This document shows positions 4,807 to 11,813 of a stretch of DNA of 12,373 bases, in pieces. Position 1 is the stretch's first letter. Each line of letters opens with the position of its first letter. The DNA comes from UBA668 sp039796575. GTDB taxonomy: Bacteria > Actinomycetota > Acidimicrobiia > Acidimicrobiales > Ilumatobacteraceae. The position numbers were made by a program, and so were the translations under genes. The notes beneath the pieces were generated by a model. It searched no databases. It was not told the DNA's origin and worked only from the letters and a program-made list of their open reading frames with translations. The stretch spans positions 1 to 12,373 of the forward strand of contig JBDKJP010000076.1 of the NCBI GenBank assembly GCA_039796575.1. The letters run 5' to 3'.

Positions 4807-6542
4807 TTCCACAACGCCCGCACGTCGAGCACCACATGGGTGTCGACGCTGGGCGACAGGCACAGGCCCGCGGCGTTCGTCCGCATCACGGCCGTGTAGG
4901 TGAGCGACGACCCGGCGGGCACGGCCACCACCCACGGTGTGCCTCCGCAGGCGCCGAGGCCGATGCTGCCGGCCTTCGCCGTGGGGCCGACGACGGTGAT
5001 GGTGACGCTCACGGCCTGCGTTCCCGACACCTGGCCGAGTTTGGCGGGCGAGATCGCCACGGTGGTGCCACCCTTCACGGGGGCGCCGGTGCGGGTGTCG
5101 AGCGCACGCCGCACGGTGATGGGGATCTGCTTCGTGCCGGTCGTGGCCGTCTGCGCGATCACTGCCATGCGCACGTCGACGTCGGCGGACGAGGTGACGC
5201 AGAACGAGCCGCCGGCGACTGCGGTGGCGGCCACCGTGGCCGCGAGCACACCAGGCCCGAAGCTGAGCGACGGCGTGGCCGACGGGGCGACACCGCACGC
5301 GTGCAGGCGGAGCGTGCCGGCCGTGGCCGCCGTCGGGGCCACGACGCGGAGCAGCACGGCCGAGGTGCTGGGCGACACGCCGCTGAGGCCGGCCACCTTG
5401 ACCGTGGTCGGCTGACCCGCCACGAGCTTGCGGCCGGTGGACGCGGTGTTGAGCGCCATCACCGGAGCCACGAACTGCCACTTGGACAGCGTCGCGGCGG
5501 GCGGGGTGGCGGGCGGCGTGGTGGTCGTGGTGGTGACCACCGGCTTGGTCGTCGTGGTGGTGACGGCGGGCTTCACGGTGGTCGTGGTCACCGCGGGCTT
5601 CGTGGTGGTGGTGACGGCGGCCGTGGTGGTGGTGGGTGCTGCCGTCGTCGACGCGGGCGCGGTGGTCGGCGTGGTGCCGGGCTGCACCGGCAGGTCGGTG
5701 ACCTTGCAGCCGTCGACGAGGCGTACCACGGCCGTCGGGTTCACCGGAGCGCCGCCACCGGGATGCACCTCGAAGTGGAGGTGCGGTGCGCCTGCGTTGC
5801 CGGTCATGCCGACGTAGCCGATGATCTGGCCGGCCTTCACCGTGGAGCCGACCTTCAGGCCGGGGGCGAAGGCGCTGAAGTGCGCATAGAAGAAATACGT
5901 GCCGTCGGCCTTCGTGAGGCGCCAACCGTTGCCTGACAGCGAACCGGGGGCGTCGAGGTACTGCTTGGTGAGCGTGCCGTCGTCGACCGCGTAGACGGCC
6001 TTGCCGCTCTTGGCGATGATGTCGACGCCCTGGTGGCTGCGGCCGCCCGAACGCGGTGCGCCCCAGGTGTCGGTGAACCAGCACAGGCCCTGCACCGGGA
6101 ACTGCTTGATCGCGACCGGGCCCTTCGAGGCGGCGGTCGTGGTGGTGGTCGTGGCACCGGCCGACGTGGTCGTGGCGCCCGCGGTGGTGGCGGTGCTCGA
6201 CGACGTCGAACCCGCAACCGACGGCAGGCACAGCACGTCACCGGGGAACAGCCAGGTCGCAGTGGTGGCGCTGTTCGCGGCGAGCAGCGAGCTCATCGTC
6301 ACCCCGAGCTTCGAGGCGATCTTGCTCCAGCTGTCGTTGCGGATCACGGTGTAGGTACCGCCCGTGCACGCCACGGTCTTCAGACGAGGGGTCGACGGCA
6401 CGGCGTCGGCGTTGCCCGACATGGCCACCGGCACGGCGACCATCGCGACCACCATGAGCAGGAGCGCAGCGACGCGACGGGGGGTTGCGGCCATCGTGGC
6501 CACGGCTCCGCCGCCCTTCGTCTCCACCTGCGCCTGCTCCAT
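4797..6542 (-). CDS. Secreted LysM / M23 peptidoglycan endopeptidase with two C-terminal surface domains
   Basis: From the ATG at 6542 the protein has 581 residues. That start has GAGGAG four bases upstream (6547-6552), which favours it over earlier in-frame codons. A long signal peptide ends near ADA at 45-47. A LysM domain (about 64-107, YTVIRNDSWSKIASKLGV) would bind glycan. After a Thr/Ser/Ala linker (112-139) comes an M23 domain with H170 and D174 (HQGVD), H221 (YAHF), and H254/H256 (HLHFE), so the zinc and catalytic residues are intact. It should cleave peptide cross-links outside the cell. A second linker of threonine runs spaced by KP/VKP (290-349) leads to two related beta-rich domains (about 358-463 and 474-581). 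The second carries RALDTRTG near its start, a motif of surface domains frequent in acidimicrobial secreted proteins. Each domain has two cysteines (C416/C448 and C532/C561), possibly disulfide-bonded. It may be a division- or growth-linked cell-wall enzyme. Confidence 0.88.
   Translation of the reverse strand: MEQAQVETKGGGAVATMAATPRRVAALLLMVVAMVAVPVAMSGNADAVPSTPRLKTVACTGGTYTVIRNDSWSKIASKLGVTMSSLLAANSATTATWLFPGDVLCLPSVAGSTSSSTATTAGATTTSAGATTTTTTAASKGPVAIKQFPVQGLCWFTDTWGAPRSGGRSHQGVDIIAKSGKAVYAVDDGTLTKQYLDAPGSLSGNGWRLTKADGTYFFYAHFSAFAPGLKVGSTVKAGQIIGYVGMTGNAGAPHLHFEVHPGGGAPVNPTAVVRLVDGCKVTDLPVQPGTTPTTAPASTTAAPTTTTAAVTTTTKPAVTTTTVKPAVTTTTTKPVVTTTTTTPPATPPAATLSKWQFVAPVMALNTASTGRKLVAGQPTTVKVAGLSGVSPSTSAVLLRVVAPTAATAGTLRLHACGVAPSATPSLSFGPGVLAATVAATAVAGGSFCVTSSADVDVRMAVIAQTATTGTKQIPITVRRALDTRTGAPVKGGTTVAISPAKLGQVSGTQAVSVTITVVGPTAKAGSIGLGACGGTPWVVAVPAGSSLTYTAVMRTNAAGLCLSPSVDTHVVLDVRALWNPA
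5515..5650 (-). repeat. Low-complexity coding repeat for the Thr-rich linker
   Basis: Near-tandem GTGGTGGTG and GGCTTCG-type units encode threonine runs separated by KPAV or KPVV spacers on the minus strand. Such low-complexity DNA is prone to slippage, so linker length may vary between strains. Confidence 0.7.
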
Positions 6543-6613
6543 ACCGCTCCTCAGCCCTGCAGAGAGGTATCGGCCGACCGCGCCGGTGCCTTGAGCCACG
6601 CGAGACTGTCGCG

Positions 6614-7243
6614 ATGGCTTCCGTCGTCGTCCGCGGCACCGCCGCGACCACCGTCACACCCGACCGCGCCCAGCTCAGCCTGGAGATCGCGCACCGCGCC
6701 GGCGACCCGGCCGCGGCCCTCGACGAAGTGGCCCGACGGTCGGGCCAACTGGTCGAGGTGCTCGCCCGTCACGGCCTGGCCACCGCCGACTGGAGCACCG
6801 ACGGCGTGCAGGTCGGCGAGGAGTACCAGTGGCGCGACAACCAGCAGGTGATGACCGGGTACCGCGCCGCCACCACGGTGACCGCCACGGTGCGCGCCGC
6901 CGACACCGTGGGCGGCCTGGTGCGCGACGGCGTGGCCGAGGTGGGCGCATCGGTGCGCAACCTCACGTGGCACGTCGATCGCGACAACCCGGCCCGAGCC
7001 GCGCTGCTGGCTGACGCGGCACGCGATGCCCACACCCGTGCCACGGCGTACGCCGGTGCCCTCGGGCTGCGCCTCGGCGAGGTCGAGTTGATCAGCGAGA
7101 TGCCCATCCCGGCCGAACCGCACCCGGGCGGGATGCGGATGGCGATGGATTCGGCGCCGATGGGCGCACCGCCCGTGGAGGTGAGCGGCGGCCAGATCGA
7201 GCTGTCGGCCGACGTGCACGTGCGGTTCGCCCTGCTGGCCTGA
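6614..7243 (+). CDS. SIMPL-domain (DUF541) protein
   Basis: This 209-residue protein begins MASVVVRGTAATTVTPDRAQ, the usual opening strand of SIMPL/DUF541 proteins. Other family features are the amphipathic helix with repeated A/L/V positions, the WSTDGVQVGEEYQW segment at about 57-70, and the YRAATTVTATVRAADTVGGL strand-helix stretch. The end, GGQIELSADVHVRFAL, is a typical final strand. No signal peptide or membrane segment is present, so this copy is probably cytoplasmic, whereas many relatives are periplasmic or secreted. The biochemical role of the family is not settled. The ATG at 6614 was preferred because family similarity starts there; the upstream open frame crosses the divergent M23 promoter region. 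A weak box, GAGACT, lies six bases before the ATG. It is divergent from the M23 gene with a 71-base gap. Confidence 0.8.
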   Translation: MASVVVRGTAATTVTPDRAQLSLEIAHRAGDPAAALDEVARRSGQLVEVLARHGLATADWSTDGVQVGEEYQWRDNQQVMTGYRAATTVTATVRAADTVGGLVRDGVAEVGASVRNLTWHVDRDNPARAALLADAARDAHTRATAYAGALGLRLGEVELISEMPIPAEPHPGGMRMAMDSAPMGAPPVEVSGGQIELSADVHVRFALLA

Positions 7244-7277
7244 GCAGCGCGTGCTGGCCTCGGCACCTACCGATGGG

Positions 7278-7283
7278 TAACCT
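7278..7283 (+). promoter_or_regulatory. Minus-10 box TAACCT for the SDR-acyltransferase-hydrolase operon, leaderless
   Basis: TAACCT ends six bases before the GTG at 7290, the same hexamer and spacing as at 2084-2089. It supports the GTG as both transcription and translation start. The minus-35 region has no recognisable consensus. Confidence 0.6.
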
Positions 7284-7289
7284 GGCCGT

Positions 7290-8261
7290 GTGAGGGGTCA
7301 ACGAGTCCTCGTCAGCGGCATGGGCGGTGAGCTCGGGTCGCTCGTGGCGGCACAACTGGAAGCCGAGCCGTGGGTCGGCGCACTGGTCGGCATCGACGTC
7401 GACCCGCCCCGCCGACGGCTGCGCACCGCCGAGTTCCACCTGCTGCAACCGTCGCAGCGCGAGCGCATCGTCGACGTGGTGACGAAGTTCAACCCGCACG
7501 TCGTCATCAACCTCAGCGTGTGGGAGCCCGACGCCCGCGCCGGCCTGGCCCACGCGCGGCAGTTCACCGCCGACGCCACCACCGCCGTGGTGGGCGCCGC
7601 GGCCGAATGCCCCGCGCTCGAGTCGATGGTCGTGCGCAGCGGCATCGAGGTCTACGGACGAGCCCGCAACACACCCACCCGACCCACCGAGCGCACCCCG
7701 GTCGACCCCACCACCGAGTACGGCCGCATGCTGGCCAACATCGAGCGGTCGGCCCGAGAGGTCGGCACGCGCGTCGGCCTGGCCGTCGGCAAGCTGCGCC
7801 TCGCACCCGTGCTCGGCAAGCACGTGCCCAGCCCGCTCGGCCGGCTGCTGCGCCAGCCGGTCGTGCCGTTCAGCGCGCTGGCCGACGCACCGTTCGCCGT
7901 CGTGCAGGACCACGATGCCGCTCGTGCGTTCGTGGAAGCAGCACGCCTGCGACTCGACGAGCCGGTCAACGTGGTCGCGCCCGGCGCCATCACCGCGGTG
8001 CAGGCCATCCTGCGCGGCAAGCGAGTGCCGCTGCCGCTCGTCGGCCCCGAATGGGCCATCGCCCGCCAGTTCAGCCACCTGTTCGGCGCACCGATCCCCG
8101 ACCACGTAGTGGAGCTGATGCACCGCGGCCGCCTCGCCGACGGCAGCAAGGCGCGTGATGCGCTCGGCTTCGCACCGCAGCGCACCACCCCCGAGGTCAT
8201 CGACCAGCTCTTCGCATGGCCCAGCGTCGTGCGCGTCGGCGCGATCCGAGAGGTGGCCTGA
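7290..8261 (+). CDS. Extended SDR / NAD-dependent epimerase-dehydratase-like protein with degenerate YxxxK
   Basis: This 323-residue protein has an N-terminal Rossmann motif with GxxGxxG at G10, G13 and G16 (VSGMGGELG). D36 in GIDVDPP fits NAD-type binding. The extended-SDR landmark VRSGIEVYG at 115-123 keeps S117. The catalytic Y144 is present in TEYGRML, but the expected lysine four residues later is L148. The protein may therefore bind NAD without normal sugar epimerase chemistry. From memory, mycobacterial Rv0501 (named GalE2) shows a comparable layout and also precedes a PlsC-type acyltransferase (Rv0502), which makes this pair look conserved. The GTG start is backed by the TAACCT box. 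Its stop overlaps the next ATG by one base (TGATG), indicating coupling. Substrate is unknown; a lipid- or glycolipid-linked role is inferred from the neighbours. Confidence 0.75.
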   Translation: MRGQRVLVSGMGGELGSLVAAQLEAEPWVGALVGIDVDPPRRRLRTAEFHLLQPSQRERIVDVVTKFNPHVVINLSVWEPDARAGLAHARQFTADATTAVVGAAAECPALESMVVRSGIEVYGRARNTPTRPTERTPVDPTTEYGRMLANIERSAREVGTRVGLAVGKLRLAPVLGKHVPSPLGRLLRQPVVPFSALADAPFAVVQDHDAARAFVEAARLRLDEPVNVVAPGAITAVQAILRGKRVPLPLVGPEWAIARQFSHLFGAPIPDHVVELMHRGRLADGSKARDALGFAPQRTTPEVIDQLFAWPSVVRVGAIREVA

Positions 8262-8965
8262 TGGCCCAGATCGTCGGGTTCCCGAAGCGCGTCGCCGGCA
8301 CCGCCGCCAACGTCATCGCCGAGCCGCTGCGCCACTGGCCGGCCCACTCGGTCGACGACTTCGGCCGCGACCCGCACCTCATCGCCGCGCTGTCACCGTT
8401 GGCACGGCTGCGCTGGGACGTCAGCGTCGGCGGGCTCCACCATCTGCCGGTGCGCGGTGGCGCACTGCTGGTGTGCAACGACCGCCGGTGGGCGCTCAGC
8501 AACATCTCCACGTCGTGGGCGCTCAGCGAGGCCACCGGTCGCCCGGTGCGGTTCGTCGGCCGCCCCGACATCGCCCCGCTCGGTTCGTTCATGCGCCGCA
8601 TCGGTGGCCTGCTGTCCCGGCCCGACGAAGTGCTCGGTGCGCTGAAGAACCACGAGCTCGTGCTCATCAGCTGCGCCACCTCGAGCCACGCCCGCCATGC
8701 CGGCGAGGTCGACCACACGTTGGTCGGCGCCGCGGTGATGGCCGGTGTGCCGGTGTTCCCCGTCGCCGCGATGAGCAGCTCCGTCGGTCGCGCCGCCCGC
8801 GCCGAAGTGGGCCCGCAGGTGCGGCCGCGTCGCAAGCGCCGCGGCCCGCTGGCCGAGGTGGAGCTGGCCGAGCAGGTGCAGCACCACGTGCAGCGCATGC
8901 TCGACGGGTTCGGCGGCATGCAGACCGGGGTCGCACCCCTCGACTGGCTCACGGCGGAGGGCTGA
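8261..8965 (+). CDS. PlsC-like (lysophospholipid acyltransferase fold) protein lacking the HX4D motif
   Basis: This 234-residue protein aligns by eye with PlsC-type acyltransferases of the Rv0502 kind. It has an HSVDDFGRDP stretch at 29-38, then VGGLHHLPVRGGALLVCN at 56-73 (compare the usual 'G-xx-xxP-xxG-G-LLVxNH'). AGVPVFPVAAM at 161-171 matches the late strand before substrate exit. However, the catalytic HX4D is replaced: after N73 comes D74 where histidine is expected, and position 79 is leucine instead of aspartate. The EGxxG/PEG acyl-acceptor motif is absent too; the matching stretch reads LISCATSSHARHAG at 135-148. It is also shorter than typical relatives. I infer a non-catalytic or repurposed member. 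There is no clear transmembrane segment. It starts one base inside the stop of the SDR gene and ends in the same way with the hydrolase gene. Confidence 0.65.
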   Translation: MAQIVGFPKRVAGTAANVIAEPLRHWPAHSVDDFGRDPHLIAALSPLARLRWDVSVGGLHHLPVRGGALLVCNDRRWALSNISTSWALSEATGRPVRFVGRPDIAPLGSFMRRIGGLLSRPDEVLGALKNHELVLISCATSSHARHAGEVDHTLVGAAVMAGVPVFPVAAMSSSVGRAARAEVGPQVRPRRKRRGPLAEVELAEQVQHHVQRMLDGFGGMQTGVAPLDWLTAEG

Positions 8966-9813
8966 TGCCGTACGCACGCGCAACCGACGGCATTCGCCTG
9001 CACTACGAGGTGCTCGGCCGCAGCAGTGCGCCCGCGGTGCTGATGATCCAGGGCCTCGGCGCCGACAAGCACGGCTGGGACATGCAGCGCATGGTGCTCG
9101 CCGCGAAGTACCGGGTGATCGCACTCGACAACCGTGGCGCCGGCCGCAGCGACAAGCCGTTCGGCCACTACACGCTCGAGCAGATGGCCGACGACGCGAT
9201 GGCCGTGCTCGACGCGGTGGGCGTCGAGCGTGCGCACGTGGTGGGCGCGTCGATGGGTGGCGCGATCACGCAGATCGTCGGCCTCAAATACCCCGAGCGC
9301 GTCAACTCGCTCACGCTCGCGTGCACCGCGTGCCGCAACCATCCGTGGCGGCGAGAGCTGCTCCACGGCTGGGCCACCACGGCCACCGAGCAGGGCATGG
9401 GCGCCATGGCGCGCGAGGCCGCGCGTTGGGTGATCGGCCCGCGTTCGTTCCGCCGTCTGCTGCCCGCGTTCGGCTGGCTCGGGCCACTCGCGATGGGTCG
9501 CACCGCGCACGCGTTCGTCGCACAGGTGAAGGCCATCCTCGACGTCGACGAGTCGGTGAGCGAGCAGCTCGAGCAGGTCGACATCCCCACGCTCGTGCTG
9601 GTCGGCAACCAGGACATCCTCACGCCGCGAGGCGACAGCGAGGAGATCGCCGATCGCATGCCCAACGCCGAGCTGGTGGTCATCTCGGGCGCGGCGCACG
9701 GGTTCATGGTCGAGCACGCCAGCACGTTCAACCGCGTGCTGCTCGAGTTCCTCGGCCGCGTCACCGCCATGCAACGCGCCGCGGCCACCGCCCCCGAAGC
9801 CAAGGCCTCGTAA
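8965..9813 (+). CDS. Alpha/beta hydrolase fold protein
   Basis: This 282-residue protein has a complete alpha/beta hydrolase triad: nucleophile S96 in GASMGG (94-99), acid D217 in GNQDILTP, and H245 in SGAAHGFMVEH. The oxyanion-hole loop is QGLGADKHGWD at 29-39 and the strand-3 turn is DNRGAGRSDKP at 55-65. A helical cap lies between about 120 and 200, including MGRTAHAF. The family covers esterases, lipases and C-C hydrolases, so the substrate cannot be named. Being third in a coupled operon with an SDR and an acyltransferase-like protein, a lipid ester substrate is a reasonable guess. The ATG overlaps the upstream stop as TGATG. The Ala/Glu-rich C-terminal tail is probably disordered. Confidence 0.88.
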   Translation: MPYARATDGIRLHYEVLGRSSAPAVLMIQGLGADKHGWDMQRMVLAAKYRVIALDNRGAGRSDKPFGHYTLEQMADDAMAVLDAVGVERAHVVGASMGGAITQIVGLKYPERVNSLTLACTACRNHPWRRELLHGWATTATEQGMGAMAREAARWVIGPRSFRRLLPAFGWLGPLAMGRTAHAFVAQVKAILDVDESVSEQLEQVDIPTLVLVGNQDILTPRGDSEEIADRMPNAELVVISGAAHGFMVEHASTFNRVLLEFLGRVTAMQRAAATAPEAKAS

Positions 9814-9841
9814 CCGCCCGGCCCACCGAGGGTCAGGTCAG

Positions 9842-9922
9842 GGCTTCTGGTTGGGTTCCGTCCCGGAAACCGGGACGGAGGGCAACCGGAACGCGATCTG
9901 CGACGTTCGACGCCCAGAAGCC
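9842..9922. terminator. Nested inverted repeats between convergent genes, probable bidirectional terminator
   Basis: A 10-bp stem, TCCGTCCCGG (9857-9866) with CCGGGACGGA (9870-9879), closes on an AAA loop. An outer perfect 9-bp pair, GGCTTCTGG (9842-9850) with CCAGAAGCC (9914-9922), encloses it. There is no T tract. The location between convergent stop codons at 9813 and 9930 fits a shared terminator, but the outer pairing is more than a simple terminator needs. Confidence 0.55.
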
Positions 9923-9929
9923 GACGAGG

Positions 9930-11033
9930 TCAGGCGGCGGGGGTGTCGATGGCGAGCTCGGCGCGGCGGCGGTAGGCCCAGCCGGGGCCGCGGAGCACGA
10001 AGCCGAGGCGGTCGCGCCAGTTGTCGGCACGGGCGACGTCGCGGAACATGTCGCGGTACTCGTGCGTGCTCACCGTCCACAGGTTGTACGAGTGGATGTT
10101 GCGCGTGAGGCCGTAGATCACCGGGTCGTCGACGGGCTGCTCGCGGCGGAACGTGCCGAACATGCGGTCCCAGACGATCAGGATGCCGGCGTGGTTGCGG
10201 TCGAGGTACTGCTGGTTGCTGCCGTGGTGCACGCGATGGTGCGACGGCGTGTTGAGCACCTCCTCGCCGGCGCCGAGCGTGCGGATGGTGTCGGTGTGGA
10301 TCCAGTACTGGTAGATCAGGTTCAGCGCCCGCGACGTCTCGACGATCGACGGCCGCACACCGAACCGGCTGACCAACCCGTACGGCACCCACACGCCGAA
10401 CGCGCCCGCCACCGGCTGACGCAGCGCGGTGGACAGGTTGTAGTGCTCGCTCGAGTGGTGCGGCACGTGGATGGCCCACATCGCCCGGATCTCGTGCTGG
10501 AAACGGTGGTTCCAGTAGTACGCGAAGTCCCACCACAGCATCGACGCCACCCACGGCACCACACCGTTGCCGAGGTCGTGCGACTTCCCCTTCGCCCACA
10601 TCCGCTTGGTGCCGGTGAGCGCCGCGGTGGTGGCGGTGAGCACCACCCCGCCGGCGGTGATGGCCACCACGCTGCCGGCACCGGCCACCTGGCGTGCCTT
10701 CTTGCGCAGGCGGCGGCCGTCGAGCGTGCTGCCGTCGGCACGGCGTGCGATCACGTCGGCCACGGTGGTGACCGCGGCGGCGCCGAGTGCCACGCCGAGC
10801 ACCACCTTGCCGATGCGACCCTTCGGCCCACGGCGCAGCGCCGCATAGCCGGCGAGGTGCGCGGTGATGGGCGTGGTGAGGCTGAGCACACCCATGCCGA
10901 GGCTGGCGACGGTGTCGGGCTTGTCGTAGTCGGCGGCCCTCGGCCCCTCCAGCGCGGCACGGCGCTGTAGCGCCTTGCGTTCGGCAGCCATCGTGGCGAA
11001 GTACAGCGGCGTCACCGCGACCGACAGGTCCAT
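9930..11033 (-). CDS. Sterol desaturase / fatty acid hydroxylase superfamily membrane protein
   Basis: From the ATG at 11033 the protein has 367 residues. It carries the histidine clusters of integral-membrane di-iron hydroxylases: HRFQH at 176-180, HVPHH at 189-193 and HHRVHH at 265-270. These are followed by YLDRNHAGILIVWDRMFGTF at 276-295, a strong signature of the family. Hydrophobic segments lie at about 45-65, 76-95, 119-140 and 207-222. Such enzymes use O2 to hydroxylate or desaturate sterols, fatty acids, carotenoids or alkylglycerols; the substrate cannot be read from sequence. The frame is open upstream to a GTG at 11132, but that would run through the divergent NUDIX start. GGAGG sits directly against the ATG, which is unusually close. 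An alternative ATG at codon 15 also exists. It shares a palindromic promoter with the NUDIX gene. Confidence 0.88.
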   Translation of the reverse strand: MDLSVAVTPLYFATMAAERKALQRRAALEGPRAADYDKPDTVASLGMGVLSLTTPITAHLAGYAALRRGPKGRIGKVVLGVALGAAAVTTVADVIARRADGSTLDGRRLRKKARQVAGAGSVVAITAGGVVLTATTAALTGTKRMWAKGKSHDLGNGVVPWVASMLWWDFAYYWNHRFQHEIRAMWAIHVPHHSSEHYNLSTALRQPVAGAFGVWVPYGLVSRFGVRPSIVETSRALNLIYQYWIHTDTIRTLGAGEEVLNTPSHHRVHHGSNQQYLDRNHAGILIVWDRMFGTFRREQPVDDPVIYGLTRNIHSYNLWTVSTHEYRDMFRDVARADNWRDRLGFVLRGPGWAYRRRAELAIDTPAA

Positions 11034-11054
11034 CCTCCAAGTCTGCCCCACGGT

Positions 11055-11077
11055 CCCGCAGAACTTAAGTTCGCGGG
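11055..11077. promoter_or_regulatory. Palindromic divergent promoter
   Basis: The 12-bp perfect palindrome GAACTTAAGTTC (11061-11072) is flanked by CCCGC (11055-11059) and GCGGG (11073-11077), giving a near-perfect inverted repeat with one extra base at 11060. On the plus strand TAAGTT (11066-11071) ends six bases before the NUDIX ATG. By symmetry TAAGTT on the minus strand (11067-11062) predicts a start near 11055 for the desaturase gene, with a leader of about 22 bases. It may also be an operator for a dimeric regulator. Confidence 0.55.
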
Positions 11078-11800
11078 ATGATCCCGCACGACCACGATCT
11101 GCGCGACCGCCTCCGGCGGCACCTCGACGCACATCCGCTGCACACGGTGCCGTTGGGTGAGCACAAGCGCGCGGCCGTCGCCATCGTGGTCACCAGCAGC
11201 GAGGCGGGCAGCGACCCGGCCGACCCGATGAGTTTCACCGCGGAGGAGATGAGCGTCGTGCCCGGTGACATCACCGGATTCGACGGCTCGGTCAGCGGCG
11301 TTGCCGGTGGTGCGGCGTTCTTGCTGTGCCGACGGGCCGCGACGCTGAACGGTCACGGCGGCCAGTGGGCGCTGCCCGGCGGCCGCGTCGACGCGGGCGA
11401 GACCGCCGAGCAGACCGCACGCCGCGAGCTGCACGAGGAGCTCGGCCTCGACCTCGGCGACGACGCGGTGCTCGGCCGCCTCGACGACTACGTCACCCGT
11501 TCGGGCTACGTGATCACGCCGGTGGTGCTGTGGGCCGACGGCGACGTGGAGCTCGAGCCGAACCCGGCCGAGGTGGCGTACGTGTACCGCATCGGCCTGC
11601 ACGAGCTGCAGCGGCCCGACTCACCGCGCTTCGTCACCATCCCCGAGAGCGATCGACCGGTCGTGCAGGTGCCGCTCGGCAAGGACCTCATCCACGCCCC
11701 CACGGGCGCCGTGCTGGTGCAGTTCCGCTGGGTCGCGCTCGACGGGCGCGCCGGCGAGCGCGTGCACGAGTTCGAGCAGCCCGTCTTCGCCTGGAAGTAG
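11078..11800 (+). CDS. NUDIX hydrolase, possibly CoA-diphosphatase-like
   Basis: This 240-residue protein has a complete Nudix box at 102-124, matching Gx5Ex7REUxEExGU, with E108, R116, E117, E120 and E121. NUDIX enzymes cleave nucleoside diphosphates linked to another group using bound divalent metal ions. Just before the box, LLCRRAATLNGHGGQWALPG at 82-101 resembles the extra motif of NudL-type coenzyme A pyrophosphatases, so a CoA or acyl-CoA substrate is possible but not certain. The segment from about 40 to 75 looks like a variable insertion. The ATG at 11078 lies six bases after TAAGTT, so the message is probably leaderless. It is divergent from the desaturase gene and convergent with dut, with only 12 bases between stop codons. 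Confidence 0.85.
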   Translation: MIPHDHDLRDRLRRHLDAHPLHTVPLGEHKRAAVAIVVTSSEAGSDPADPMSFTAEEMSVVPGDITGFDGSVSGVAGGAAFLLCRRAATLNGHGGQWALPGGRVDAGETAEQTARRELHEELGLDLGDDAVLGRLDDYVTRSGYVITPVVLWADGDVELEPNPAEVAYVYRIGLHELQRPDSPRFVTIPESDRPVVQVPLGKDLIHAPTGAVLVQFRWVALDGRAGERVHEFEQPVFAWK

Positions 11801-11813
11801 CCCCGCGCGGGCT
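11799..11813. terminator. Short hairpin over the convergent stops of the NUDIX gene and dut
   Basis: AGCCC (11799-11803) pairs with GGGCT (11809-11813) across five bases; an alternative register is the palindrome CCCGCGCGGG at 11802-11811. It overlaps both stop codons. It is weak, with no T tract. Confidence 0.3.

Noticed and set aside
5515..5650. Repetitive GTG/GGC-rich tract considered as a CRISPR or minisatellite
   Set aside because: There are no unique spacers of constant length; the repeats encode threonine runs in the linker of the M23 protein.
4648..6231. Long minus-strand frame overlapping the M23 gene, rich in His and Arg
   Set aside because: It is a frame-shifted reading of the Thr-rich peptidase; the composition is an artefact and no domain is recognisable.
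6543..6613. Searched the divergent M23/SIMPL gap for a TAnnnT box for the M23 gene
   Set aside because: Only a partial match (ATACCT or TACCTC on the minus strand, around 6564-6570) was seen, so no promoter is claimed.
8197..9774. Long minus-strand open frame opposite the acyltransferase and hydrolase genes
   Set aside because: The plus-strand genes have complete hydrolase motifs and coupled junctions; the antisense frame shows no known motif.
9838..11040. Alternative minus-strand frame over the desaturase gene
   Set aside because: The frame ending at 9930 contains all three histidine clusters of the desaturase family; this one has none.
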